This document shows, in pieces, positions 28,418 through 36,989 of a stretch of DNA of 64,000 nt. The notes under the pieces are model-generated. The model saw only the letters and a list, made by a program, of their open reading frames with translations, was not told where the DNA came from and ran no database searches. The stretch comes from JABDKH01 sp963768565 (lineage in GTDB: Bacteria; Bacteroidota; Rhodothermia; Rhodothermales; JABDKH01): NCBI GenBank assembly GCA_963768565.1, contig CAVYIO010000022.1, positions 124,001 to 188,000 on the forward strand, read 5' to 3'. Each line of letters opens with the position of its first letter. The first letter of the stretch is position 1. Position numbers and translations under genes: made by a program.

Positions 28418-28853
28418 TTTCAGTTACACTCTTTAAACGGCGATGGCTTGTCCGCTGCGATGACATGAAGGTATCTAGAAGACAACGACCTTAGTGACGG
28501 GATGCTTCCCAGGGTCAGGTAAGGGGATACAGCCGAGTCTCGAAAGGGAATCCCCGTCATAAATTGTAAGGTCCCGGCCACGACGTGTTCGTTTGAGTCC
28601 GCGGAGCCAGGGTAGACATGCTATTGAGCAGCGAACCGTCCCGTCCCGCTCAGCCGCGCGATGAGCCGTTGACACGCCGTGGTTTGCGCGGCCAATGGAC
28701 TCGCGGCTCCTCAGCGTCCGGCCCGCCGCCGAAATTGTGCAGTCGCATGTGAAACGAGACCTGTACCAACTCGTTGACACACCTCAACGTCCCGTCCATA
28801 GTGGATTCGCGTTGCGACCGCGCTCAAGCCACCTCATTCAACCCCCAGGAAGT
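28418..28853. promoter_or_regulatory. Divergent intergenic region with inverted element
   Basis: This stretch separates the usp gene (minus) from the multihaem cytochrome (plus). GGGGAT at 28523-28528 and GGGAATCCCC at 28546-28555 form a loose inverted pair. The same 10-mer GGGAATCCCC occurs at 33893-33902, in the other gap of this block. The frames open within the region look random and I call no gene here. An AGGA at 28847-28850 serves as ribosome site for the cytochrome ATG at 28854. Confidence 0.35.
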
Positions 28854-30821
28854 ATGCGCCGCGTTATCGTCCCCGTGCTTGTGGCTCTGATTACATCAGC
28901 ATGCGGGCCGAAGTACGATCCTCCGCTGGGAACAGGCTACGAGTACGTCAATCAGGACCCCCGTGTTGAGTACGTCGGGCGAGATGCGTGCAAGGATTGC
29001 CACAAGGAGAACTACGAAACGTACGTCGAATCTGAGATGGGGCGGTCGTTCAAAAAAGCGACGCTCTCCAGCAGCGATGCAAATTTCGTAGACGTGGCTC
29101 CTCTCTTCGACTCCCTCAGCAACATGTACTACCTCCCCTTCAATCGGGGTGAGGAGCTGTTCATCATGGAGTTTCGGATAGCAGGCGGAGATACGACGCA
29201 CAAGCGCATCGAGAAGATAGACTACATCGTCGGCTCCGGGCATCACACGAACTCGCACATCATGGACGTGAACGGCTACCTCTTTCAGATGCCGCTTACG
29301 TGGTACGTCCAGGACGGCCGGTGGGACCTTCCGCCAGGTTTTGATGACGGCAACAGAAGATTTGATCGACCGATCGAAGTTGAGTGTATGAGTTGCCACA
29401 ATGGTCAACCCGAGCACGTAGCAAATTCGGGCAATCGATATCGACGGGTACCGGAAGGAATCGGGTGCGAGCGTTGTCATGGACCGGGCAAGTACCACGT
29501 GGACGAGATGGAGGCCGGTCGACTTGTTGATACAACCCGGTTTATTGACTATTCAGTTGTCACGCCGGGGCGACTTCCGGCGGATCAGCAGTTCGACCTG
29601 TGCCAGCGCTGTCATTTACAGGGAACCGCGTATACCGTAGCGCCATCCACCTTCCTTGATTTCCGACCCGGGATGGCACTTGGCGACATGATCAAGGTCT
29701 TCCAGACCAGATATGCTGACTCCCTCGACCAGTTCATCATGGCATCCCATCCGGACCGGCTACGAATGAGCGATTGCTTTCGAGTCGCCCGAGAAGTTGA
29801 TTCCGGATACGAGCCCATGACCTGCGTCATGTGCCACAATCCGCATGTCGGCATCGATAGCACGGCAACAACTGATCTGTACAATACCGTATGCCAGACC
29901 TGTCACACGGTAGATCGCTCCAATCAGTGCACGGAAGACGTTGAGGTTCGTGCGGCCGTAGACGACAACTGTTGGAGTTGTCACATGCCGATTTCGGGTT
30001 CGAAGGATATACCGCACGTGACCATCACGGACCACAATATTCGCGTCCCCGAACCGGTAAGATCGAGTGTATCATCGGAGGCGGCTAAGTTCTATCAACT
30101 CGCGTCGCTTACCGATGCGAACCCGTCGGCCCGCGTTATGGCTGAAGGATATCTGACGCACTACGAGGGTTTCGAGCATCGCCCCTATTTCCTTGACTCG
30201 GCCGCCGTGTTTATGGATCGCGCACTCACTGAAGAGTCCGAAGTGGCGCTTGTCAGGCCGCTCGTTCGACTCTGGTTTCTTCAGGGCGAATACGAGAAGG
30301 CCGCGGATCTGGGGCGCCGGATCACAGCGGATAGTTTGTCGGACGCGTGGACGCTGTATCGCATCGGCGAGTCGGCCGCCAAGATCGGCAATGTGCGCCA
30401 GTCAATTCGTTTCTTCGAGCGTGCTGTCGCCGAGGCACCCGAACATCTTCAGTTCCGAAACAAACTTGCAACCGCGTATACCGCCGACCGACAGTTGCCC
30501 CGTGCAACGGAGCTATTCGATGCGCTGTTGAAGGATCACCCGAAGTTTGCCGACGCCTACAACAACCGCGGATTTGCGCGCGTCCTTCTGGGTGACCTGG
30601 AGAATGCCCAACTCGACTTTGAGAGGGCGCTTTCGCTGAACCCGGATCTGGAGCCGGCCCTCGCGAATCTTGCGTCGTTGTTCGCGAATACGAATCGACT
30701 TGATGAATCGCGAAAATATCTGGAACGGCTGATCGAGATGGATCCGGATAATCAGAACTACCGGCGACTGCTGGACATCATCGACAGTCCGGCAGAGGAA
30801 GGGATCTCAGACCGCCCGTAG
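28854..30821 (+). CDS. Heptahaem c-type cytochrome lipoprotein with TPR domain
   Basis: A 655-residue exported protein. I start at 28854 (MRRVIVPVLVALITSAC), with AGGA four bases upstream and a lipoprotein-like Cys. Seven CXXCH haem c motifs are visible: CKDCH, CMSCH, CERCH, CQRCH, CVMCH, CQTCH and CWSCH, spread over about the first 390 residues, with spare His residues (such as HHTNSH) available as distal ligands. The C-terminal third is a TPR array (PLVRLWFLQGEYEKAADL, AYNNRGFARVLLGDLENA). It resembles the cytochrome c554-type/TPR fusions that feed or drain electrons in the periplasm, but the substrate is unknown. It is convergent with the response-regulator gene, 76 bases apart. Confidence 0.87.
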   Translation: MRRVIVPVLVALITSACGPKYDPPLGTGYEYVNQDPRVEYVGRDACKDCHKENYETYVESEMGRSFKKATLSSSDANFVDVAPLFDSLSNMYYLPFNRGEELFIMEFRIAGGDTTHKRIEKIDYIVGSGHHTNSHIMDVNGYLFQMPLTWYVQDGRWDLPPGFDDGNRRFDRPIEVECMSCHNGQPEHVANSGNRYRRVPEGIGCERCHGPGKYHVDEMEAGRLVDTTRFIDYSVVTPGRLPADQQFDLCQRCHLQGTAYTVAPSTFLDFRPGMALGDMIKVFQTRYADSLDQFIMASHPDRLRMSDCFRVAREVDSGYEPMTCVMCHNPHVGIDSTATTDLYNTVCQTCHTVDRSNQCTEDVEVRAAVDDNCWSCHMPISGSKDIPHVTITDHNIRVPEPVRSSVSSEAAKFYQLASLTDANPSARVMAEGYLTHYEGFEHRPYFLDSAAVFMDRALTEESEVALVRPLVRLWFLQGEYEKAADLGRRITADSLSDAWTLYRIGESAAKIGNVRQSIRFFERAVAEAPEHLQFRNKLATAYTADRQLPRATELFDALLKDHPKFADAYNNRGFARVLLGDLENAQLDFERALSLNPDLEPALANLASLFANTNRLDESRKYLERLIEMDPDNQNYRRLLDIIDSPAEEGISDRP

Positions 30822-30897
30822 CATCGAGCCGTTCATTGGAAACGTCGACCGGGCATACCGTGCAGGTGGGTTCGGCCTCAGCGCCAGTCGTCGCCGG

Positions 30898-31548
30898 TCA
30901 GCTTGCTCCTTCTCCCTCAACCCACTGCACTGCGTGTTGCATCAGTTCGGACGCCGTCGTGAGATTCAGCTTGTTCTTGATCCGCGCCCGGTACGACTCG
31001 ACGGTCTTTACCGACAGGTGTAGCCGCTCGGCAATCTCGCGCGTGGCATGACCCTTTCCCGTCAGTTCAAAGACTTCCAGCTCGCGATCACTGAGGACCT
31101 CCAGCGGCGACTTGGTAAGGCTGTCCCGGCCAGTCGCAATGCCAAGCAGGAGACGCTCGCTGATTTCTTCGCTAACGTAGATGCCCCCATTCAGCACCCG
31201 GCGAATCGCTTTCGCGATGACTTCCCCGGCCTGCAGCTTCATTATGTAGCCGCGGGCACCGGCACGAATCGCGCGTTCTGCGTATAGGGTCTCGTCGTGG
31301 CGAGACACAACCAGGATGCGGATTTCCGGGTGAACCGCCTGAAGGTGTTTCACGAGCTCCAGCCCGCTCATCCCCGGGAGGGAGATGTCGACGATTACCA
31401 GATCGGGCGACTCCTCCTCGATGAGGTCCAGTGCTTCTTCAGCACTGGCCGCCTGTCCGCGAACTGACATGTCCGCCTCAGCGTCGATGGTCAACGCAAG
31501 TCCCTTACGCATCAAGGGATGATCGTCAACAATAAGGATCTTATTCAT
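30898..31548 (-). CDS. NarL/LuxR-family response regulator
   Basis: A 216-residue DNA-binding response regulator. The receiver has DD at 8-9, phospho-acceptor Asp54 (LVIVDISLPG), the conserved Thr/Ser region (ILVVSRHDE) and Lys (GYIMK). The C-terminal LuxR-type helix-turn-helix (VLSDRELEVFELTGKGHATREIAERL...KTVESYRARI) spans about residues 145-205. I start at 31548 (MNKILIVDD). The histidine kinase ends 17 bases upstream, so it is the cognate pair. In this family the regulator typically activates target promoters as a dimer on inverted repeats. Confidence 0.93.
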   Translation of the reverse strand: MNKILIVDDHPLMRKGLALTIDAEADMSVRGQAASAEEALDLIEEESPDLVIVDISLPGMSGLELVKHLQAVHPEIRILVVSRHDETLYAERAIRAGARGYIMKLQAGEVIAKAIRRVLNGGIYVSEEISERLLLGIATGRDSLTKSPLEVLSDRELEVFELTGKGHATREIAERLHLSVKTVESYRARIKNKLNLTTASELMQHAVQWVEGEGAS

Positions 31549-31565
31549 ATCTCTACCTGTCTTCG

Positions 31566-33860
31566 TCAGACGTTTGCCTGTAGCGCGGCAGCTCGTGGAA
31601 GTGTACACACGATGACTGTACCCCCCTCCGGGCGACTCCGGACCTCAAGCGTCGCCCCTATAATCCGAGCTCTGTACCGCATTATTCGTATTCCCATCCC
31701 CGGGTGATTCTTGTCAATCTGATCCGGAAAGCCACGACCGTTGTCGAGGATTCTAAGCCGAACTTGTCCCTCGCCCGTGGCAAGGATGACCTTCACCTGC
31801 GACGCCTGCCCGTGTCTCACCGCATTGCTGAGGGACTCCTGAGCAATCCGATACAGGTGGGTCGCAATAGTATTCTCGATTTCAAGCTCGCCGCCCACTT
31901 GCTCGAACGAGCATACCAGTCCGAACAGTTTTTCCGCGTTCAGCAGAAGCCTTTGAAAGGCGGATGCAAGGCCACCCGAGTCCAGTTCAACTGGAATAAG
32001 ACCGCGAGCAAGACTTCGAGCATATTCATCCGCCTCCCGTATCAGGTCGGTGACTTCCTCCACGTCCTCGGCCTCGGGGAGACCCTTTTCGCCAAGCCTC
32101 TTTGAGACGTTTTTCATGATCAGGCCGATACCGGTAAGCATCTGACCCAGACCATCATGCAGGTCCTGGCCAATCCTCTGCCTCTCCTGCTCACTGATAT
32201 TCAGGATCTGCTGCTCCAGCTGACGTCGATCCGAAACATCCCGGATGATTCCCGAAAAGATTCGACGACCGGGCAGCTCAACCTCGCTGACGGCCAGTTC
32301 CAACGGAAACGTCTTGCCATTCTTTCGCCGACCGATCACCTCGCGACCAATTCCGATGATTCTCTTGTGGCCCGTTTCGAGGTAGCTTCTGATGTATGTA
32401 TCGTGTTCCTCTGCGTACTGTCGAGGCATCAGTGTCGAGACGTTCTTCCCCAACATCTCCGACGCCTCGTAGCCAAATATCCGTTCGGCTGCGCTATTGA
32501 AGGTTTCGATTATCCCCGTCTCACTGATCGTTATGACCCCATCGACTGTCGTCTCGAGGATGGCCCGGTGCTGAGCCTCCCGTTCGAGCAAGGCTTCTTC
32601 GACGGCAGCGAGTTCCGTAAAGTCCTGGACGGTGCCAACGAATCGCCCGCGACCGCTGCTCTCTTGCTCCAGTTCGCCTCTGCCGCACACTGTTCTAATC
32701 TGTCCGTCGGGCCGCACAATCCGGTAATAGAGCTCGAGTGAGTCCGATCCCTTCCGGGCAGCCTGAATGCGATCCCGAACCATATGCTGGTCCTGGGGAT
32801 GAACTCGCTCCATAAAGCTGTCAAAATTGAGCTCGAAGGTCTTGGGATCGAGCCCGAGGATCTGATATACCTCGTCTGATAGCGTGGCCTGATCCGTCTC
32901 AAGATCCCAGTACCAGGAGCCAATTCTCGCTAATCTCTGCGTATCGCGGAGTTCTCTGCGGCAACGGTCTGCCACTTCGCGCGCCCGGGGATCTTCCCGG
33001 CGTCTTCGCGAGACCGCGATGATCGACTCCACCTCTCCGGACTCCTCATTCCGGACCGTTTGACTCGTAGTCTCGCAGCGGATGTAGTCGCCGTTCTTCT
33101 TTCGGATACGGTATTCCACGGTTGCGACATCGGGCATCTCGAGCAGCCCGTCGTGGCTCTCGCGAACCATCGGCTTGTCTTCGGGATGGAAGAAATCGTA
33201 GGCGGACCGACCTACCAGTTCTTCAGGCTCGTATCCGAGGAGGCGTCGAGACGCCGGAGATGCGAACGTATATGTGCCGTCAGGTGTGTGCCGGCTGATC
33301 ATGTCAGTGGCATGCTCCGCCAGCAGTCGGTAGCGATTCTCGCTCGACCGGAGTTCAGTCTCCAGCGTAGACCAGCGGATCCGGCGTTTCGCTCGCAGCT
33401 CCATAAGTGCCAATTTTACATGGAGCTCGTCCTGGTCAAAGCGGTCAATGATCGTTTCGTCGAGGTTCTCTTCTATCGCGCTACGAGCAGTGGACGGATC
33501 GGTGTCCGTGCTATAGCCGACAATCAGGGTGCGCTCTCCGCCCACGCGCCGAACGTACTTCGAAAACTCGAATGCAACACCGTCGAGGCCACACAGAAAC
33601 ACGATGTCGGACCGATGCCGGTCAAACAACTCACGAGCGGCATTGGCGTCGTCCGTTGACACCACAGGATGACCTCGCTCAGCAAGCGCCGCGTGCAACG
33701 GCTTGCGGGCAGTCTGATCCGCGCCGAACACCAGTATGTTCAGTTCCTGCAGCCCTTTGCCGTCCGGTGTTGTGTGCTCGAGCGCCAGCTCTGTCAAGGT
33801 GTTATCGTCAGCGCCGCGCGTCGACGTTCGATCGTGAGTCCCGCCCATCTTCATCGCCAT
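31566..33860 (-). CDS. FixL-like PAS sensor histidine kinase (HisKA_3)
   Basis: A 764-residue cytosolic sensor without transmembrane segments. Order: degenerate receiver-like N-terminus (about 35-155; the phospho-site Asp is Cys in IVFLCGLDG), PAS near 165-285, PAS near 300-420, a FixL-like PAS near 430-550, then HisKA_3 with phospho-acceptor His568 (RIGQDLHDGLGQM) and an HATPase domain (NAVRHGQ, LDNGRGFPD). In the third PAS, His486 in EEHDTYI and Arg506 in IIGIGREVIG are 20 residues apart, the spacing of the haem ligand His200 and Arg220 in Bradyrhizobium FixL. Haem binding and O2/NO sensing is my inference. Partner of the downstream NarL-type regulator. Confidence 0.9.
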   Translation of the reverse strand: MAMKMGGTHDRTSTRGADDNTLTELALEHTTPDGKGLQELNILVFGADQTARKPLHAALAERGHPVVSTDDANAARELFDRHRSDIVFLCGLDGVAFEFSKYVRRVGGERTLIVGYSTDTDPSTARSAIEENLDETIIDRFDQDELHVKLALMELRAKRRIRWSTLETELRSSENRYRLLAEHATDMISRHTPDGTYTFASPASRRLLGYEPEELVGRSAYDFFHPEDKPMVRESHDGLLEMPDVATVEYRIRKKNGDYIRCETTSQTVRNEESGEVESIIAVSRRRREDPRAREVADRCRRELRDTQRLARIGSWYWDLETDQATLSDEVYQILGLDPKTFELNFDSFMERVHPQDQHMVRDRIQAARKGSDSLELYYRIVRPDGQIRTVCGRGELEQESSGRGRFVGTVQDFTELAAVEEALLEREAQHRAILETTVDGVITISETGIIETFNSAAERIFGYEASEMLGKNVSTLMPRQYAEEHDTYIRSYLETGHKRIIGIGREVIGRRKNGKTFPLELAVSEVELPGRRIFSGIIRDVSDRRQLEQQILNISEQERQRIGQDLHDGLGQMLTGIGLIMKNVSKRLGEKGLPEAEDVEEVTDLIREADEYARSLARGLIPVELDSGGLASAFQRLLLNAEKLFGLVCSFEQVGGELEIENTIATHLYRIAQESLSNAVRHGQASQVKVILATGEGQVRLRILDNGRGFPDQIDKNHPGMGIRIMRYRARIIGATLEVRSRPEGGTVIVCTLPRAAALQANV

Positions 33861-34080
33861 GAATTAATGATGATCCCGCCGCAAGTATCGCAGGGAATCC
33901 CCGACAAGCCGTGTAGGGGATAGCCGCTGAATCATACGAACTCCGCGGTGACCGGGTGACACTGAATTCGTAACTTTTCGAGCAGAATTTGTACAAAACG
34001 GGAAGTCGGGTGGATGCGGAGGGCCGCAACTCGCCGCAGTCAATGCCGTTACACTGTGATTCACTGGCCAGGTGCTACGT
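33861..34080. promoter_or_regulatory. Divergent promoter region, kinase and GAF protein
   Basis: A 220-base gap between the kinase (minus) and the GAF protein (plus). It holds GGGAATCCCC at 33893-33902 (33 to 42 bases upstream of the kinase start), followed by GGGGAT at 33916-33921. The same two elements lie in opposite order in the 28.4-28.9 kb gap, so this may be a binding site of the adjacent NarL-type regulator. No other structure is evident. Confidence 0.35.
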
Positions 34081-36480
34081 ATGCAATTCAGCGACAACGA
34101 TTTTCCCTTCAATCGAGTCCTCACGCTCGACTACCTGATAGACTTCTGGCGCACGCTTGCTGCCGACGAATCGTCACCGCAGAAGGCCATCGCAAGAGCT
34201 ATCGCCCTGGAGGTCGATGCGGTCCCTGAACTGCACGGAACGATTGATGACCTGGGTGTGCTCCAGAACCACAAAGACATCCTGAGTCGCCTCATGACGG
34301 CCGTCTTCCCGATTGCCCACGCGGGTATGGGTATCGTTGCAGCCGCACTGGTCCCCTACAAGATGTCCAGTATCTACTCCACTGCCGGGCTGGACGAACT
34401 GGGGATACTCGATAACTTCCATCAGAGAACGACGGTGACCGGCGTCCCGATTGATGAGGAGGGGTTCCTCCGGGGAAAGGCGTCCGGTGCCTATATGGAG
34501 ATCCTCAAATCGTACTACGGGCTGGAGCACACGGCCGTGTACCCGTTGGTATATACCCATATTGACGAGGAGTCTGGCCTGCGCAAGTTCTATCAGATCA
34601 TCTTTGACACGCAATTCGCCCGTCCGGTCGTGAAGGGCAAGCTACCCGATCTTTCGACCGCACAAATCGAAGTCCTGCTGTCGAGCCCCATGAACCTCGA
34701 GCTCTGGATGGAATTGCTGCCACCGGAGAATTTCGAGTTCCACGGGTTTGTGGTCTTGAAGGCTCTCGATGTCACTGCGCAGGAGGTTCACTCGGCGCTG
34801 AAGAAGGATCTGTTGCAGAAAGACGCGTTCGCGAGCGAAGAATCGATCGACCGCCTCGAGAGTCGGCTTCGTACCCTTCTGCGGCTTCCCCGCATGCGCC
34901 TGGGTTTGATCTCACTGCCCGACGATGACTTTGAGGAGATGCCGTACGCGCGCAGAATCGGTCGCAGCCTGCTGTTGAGCAACGACGTGATGCCGGAATG
35001 CCCCCAGCGTCACAACTCCGCATACAAGGCAGTATTTGAAAGCAATGAGCCGATCGTACTGAGCGATCTGCAGAACTGTGAATACTGCACCGGCTTTGAG
35101 CACCATCTGGTCGAGCAGAATATTTCCAGCCTTATGCTCGCACCGCTCCGATATGAGGGCAAGCTGATTGGCCTCATGGAGCTGGCGTCGCCGCGAAAGG
35201 GTGCCGTCACGAAGATCAACGCCATTCAGTTGATGGACGTGATCACGCTGTTTGCGACGGCGATGAAGCGCACGATGGACGAGCAGGAGGATCGCATCCA
35301 GGCTCTGATGAAGCACAAGTACACGGCCATTCACCCGTCTGTGGAGTGGAAATTCCGCAAGTCTGTCTTTCATCACCTGGCGCGTGGAGATGACACCAGG
35401 CCAGAAGAGACAGAAGTTGTCTTCGATGGGGTCTATCCGCTCTATGGCCTGTCCGACATTCGGAACTCATCCACCAACCGATCGACGGCCATTCAGTCAG
35501 ATCTGATTGAGCAGTTGAGCCTCGCGCTGCACGTAGTCGTCGAGGCCAGCAGCCACCGTCCGCTTCCCGCACTCGACGGCATAGGTTACCGGATCGACAG
35601 GTTCGTTGATGCCGCCGACCGAAACCCGACGACAGATATCGAGATTACTGCTCTGGATTTTCTTCGAACCGAAGTCGAATCACTCTTCGAGATGTTGTCG
35701 TCATTCGGCCAGTCCGTGCAGGAGAAGATCAAGACCTACCAACAGGCTCTCGATCCCAAACTCGGCATACTTTACCGTCGGCGGAAGGAGTACGAGGAAA
35801 GCGTGGCCGTGATAAACGACACCATCTCACATTTCCTCGATCGGAAGCAGGTGGCGGCCCAGGCCATGTTTCCACACTACTTCGAGAAGTACAAGACGGA
35901 CGGCGTCGACTACAATATCTACGTAGGAAACTCCATCGCCGAGAAGCAGCAGTTCGATCTCCTGTACCTCAACAACCTCCGCCTTTGGCAACTGATGACC
36001 ACCTGCGGAATCGACTGGGAGCTCGGACGTACGGGAGAGCTGCGAGTCCCGCTTGAAACCGCCCACCTGATCCTCGTTCAGAATATCCCGCTGTCCATTC
36101 GATTTCGGGAGGATGAAAAAAAGTTCGATGTCGACGGGGCGTACAACGTGCGATACGAAATTGTGAAAAAGAGAATTGACAAGGCTGAAATCCGCGGTAC
36201 CAGCGAGCGCCTGACCCAACCGGGCCACATCGCGATAGTGTACAGTCAGTCGGGCGAGGCCGCAGAATACAAGCGCTACCTCGACTATCTGACGGCCGCT
36301 GGATACCTGGACGATGGTTCTCTGGAGGAACTGAATCTCCAGGACCTGCAGGGCGCCAGCGGTTTGCGTGCACTACGGGTAAGAATCGCGGAAACGCCAC
36401 CCGACGCTGAAGTGATCGTGCAACCGGACCGGATTCATGACGTGTCCGAGGCGCCGGCTTCGGACCAGGCCGTGGCCTGA
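34081..36480 (+). CDS. Large GAF-domain protein
   Basis: A 799-residue soluble protein of unclear function. A GAF-like domain sits at about residues 265-400 (ESRLRTLLRLPRMRLGLISL through SSLMLAPLRYEGKLIGLMELAS). The N-terminal 260 residues and C-terminal 350 are helical with no family I recognise; the C-terminal part includes RRRKEYEESVAVIND and FPHYFEKYKTDGVDYNIYVG. Comparable long GAF proteins are widespread in Bacteroidota. It has no kinase or DNA-binding motif. ATG at 34081 preferred; a GTG nine bases earlier is possible. Its neighbours (redox two-component system upstream, SixA convergent) do not settle a function. Confidence 0.75.
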   Translation: MQFSDNDFPFNRVLTLDYLIDFWRTLAADESSPQKAIARAIALEVDAVPELHGTIDDLGVLQNHKDILSRLMTAVFPIAHAGMGIVAAALVPYKMSSIYSTAGLDELGILDNFHQRTTVTGVPIDEEGFLRGKASGAYMEILKSYYGLEHTAVYPLVYTHIDEESGLRKFYQIIFDTQFARPVVKGKLPDLSTAQIEVLLSSPMNLELWMELLPPENFEFHGFVVLKALDVTAQEVHSALKKDLLQKDAFASEESIDRLESRLRTLLRLPRMRLGLISLPDDDFEEMPYARRIGRSLLLSNDVMPECPQRHNSAYKAVFESNEPIVLSDLQNCEYCTGFEHHLVEQNISSLMLAPLRYEGKLIGLMELASPRKGAVTKINAIQLMDVITLFATAMKRTMDEQEDRIQALMKHKYTAIHPSVEWKFRKSVFHHLARGDDTRPEETEVVFDGVYPLYGLSDIRNSSTNRSTAIQSDLIEQLSLALHVVVEASSHRPLPALDGIGYRIDRFVDAADRNPTTDIEITALDFLRTEVESLFEMLSSFGQSVQEKIKTYQQALDPKLGILYRRRKEYEESVAVINDTISHFLDRKQVAAQAMFPHYFEKYKTDGVDYNIYVGNSIAEKQQFDLLYLNNLRLWQLMTTCGIDWELGRTGELRVPLETAHLILVQNIPLSIRFREDEKKFDVDGAYNVRYEIVKKRIDKAEIRGTSERLTQPGHIAIVYSQSGEAAEYKRYLDYLTAAGYLDDGSLEELNLQDLQGASGLRALRVRIAETPPDAEVIVQPDRIHDVSEAPASDQAVA

Positions 36481-36488
36481 GCAGTACG

Positions 36489-36989
36489 TCAAACGTCGTC
36501 CGGAAGCGACCTGGGGATCACGAGCCACCTCAGTCGCCCTCCCCGGGGCTCGACGTCCGACCATTTGTCGACATTGAACTGGATGCTGGCCATGGCCGCG
36601 GTCGGAAACTGAACCCCACCCCCGGCGCTGAGAATTCGAATCGAGGCCGACCACGTCGGCTCGTGACCAACCAGCATCACAGAAACGACATCGTCATCCA
36701 GCCCATGCACGAGGTCGAGAACGCTCGAAGGTGACGCATCGTAGAGATCTCGAGTCTCCTCAACCTCCACGCCCCATTTGCCAGCCTCATTCGCAAGTTG
36801 GGCCGTCGTTCTCGCACGCACGGCCGTTGACGTGATCACAACTTCCGGCACCTCGTCGATACTCTGCAGATAACGACCCATCTTCTTTGCAGCCTTTCGA
36901 CCGCGTCGGGCCAGAGGGCGATCGTGGTCGGGCCCATAGTCGGCATCCCAGTCGGACTTCCCGTGACGAAAGAACAGCAGCGTTTTCAT
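36489..36989 (-). CDS. SixA-like phosphohistidine phosphatase
   Basis: A 166-residue histidine-phosphatase-superfamily enzyme. The catalytic RHG signature is at residues 8-10 (LFFRHGKSDW), the second Arg in STAVRARTTAQ near 55, and the second His in VMLVGHEPTW near 107. SixA-type enzymes remove phosphate from His-containing phosphotransfer domains, so it could dampen a phosphorelay, but no HPt protein is encoded nearby. Its ATG overlaps the stop of the metallo-beta-lactamase gene by one base (TGATG), indicating translational coupling. Confidence 0.87.
   Translation of the reverse strand: MKTLLFFRHGKSDWDADYGPDHDRPLARRGRKAAKKMGRYLQSIDEVPEVVITSTAVRARTTAQLANEAGKWGVEVEETRDLYDASPSSVLDLVHGLDDDVVSVMLVGHEPTWSASIRILSAGGGVQFPTAAMASIQFNVDKWSDVEPRGGRLRWLVIPRSLPDDV

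Noticed and set aside
28475..28780. Open frame on the minus strand in the cytochrome upstream gap
   Set aside because: Basic, low-complexity and without a ribosome site or family motif; judged random frame in intergenic DNA.
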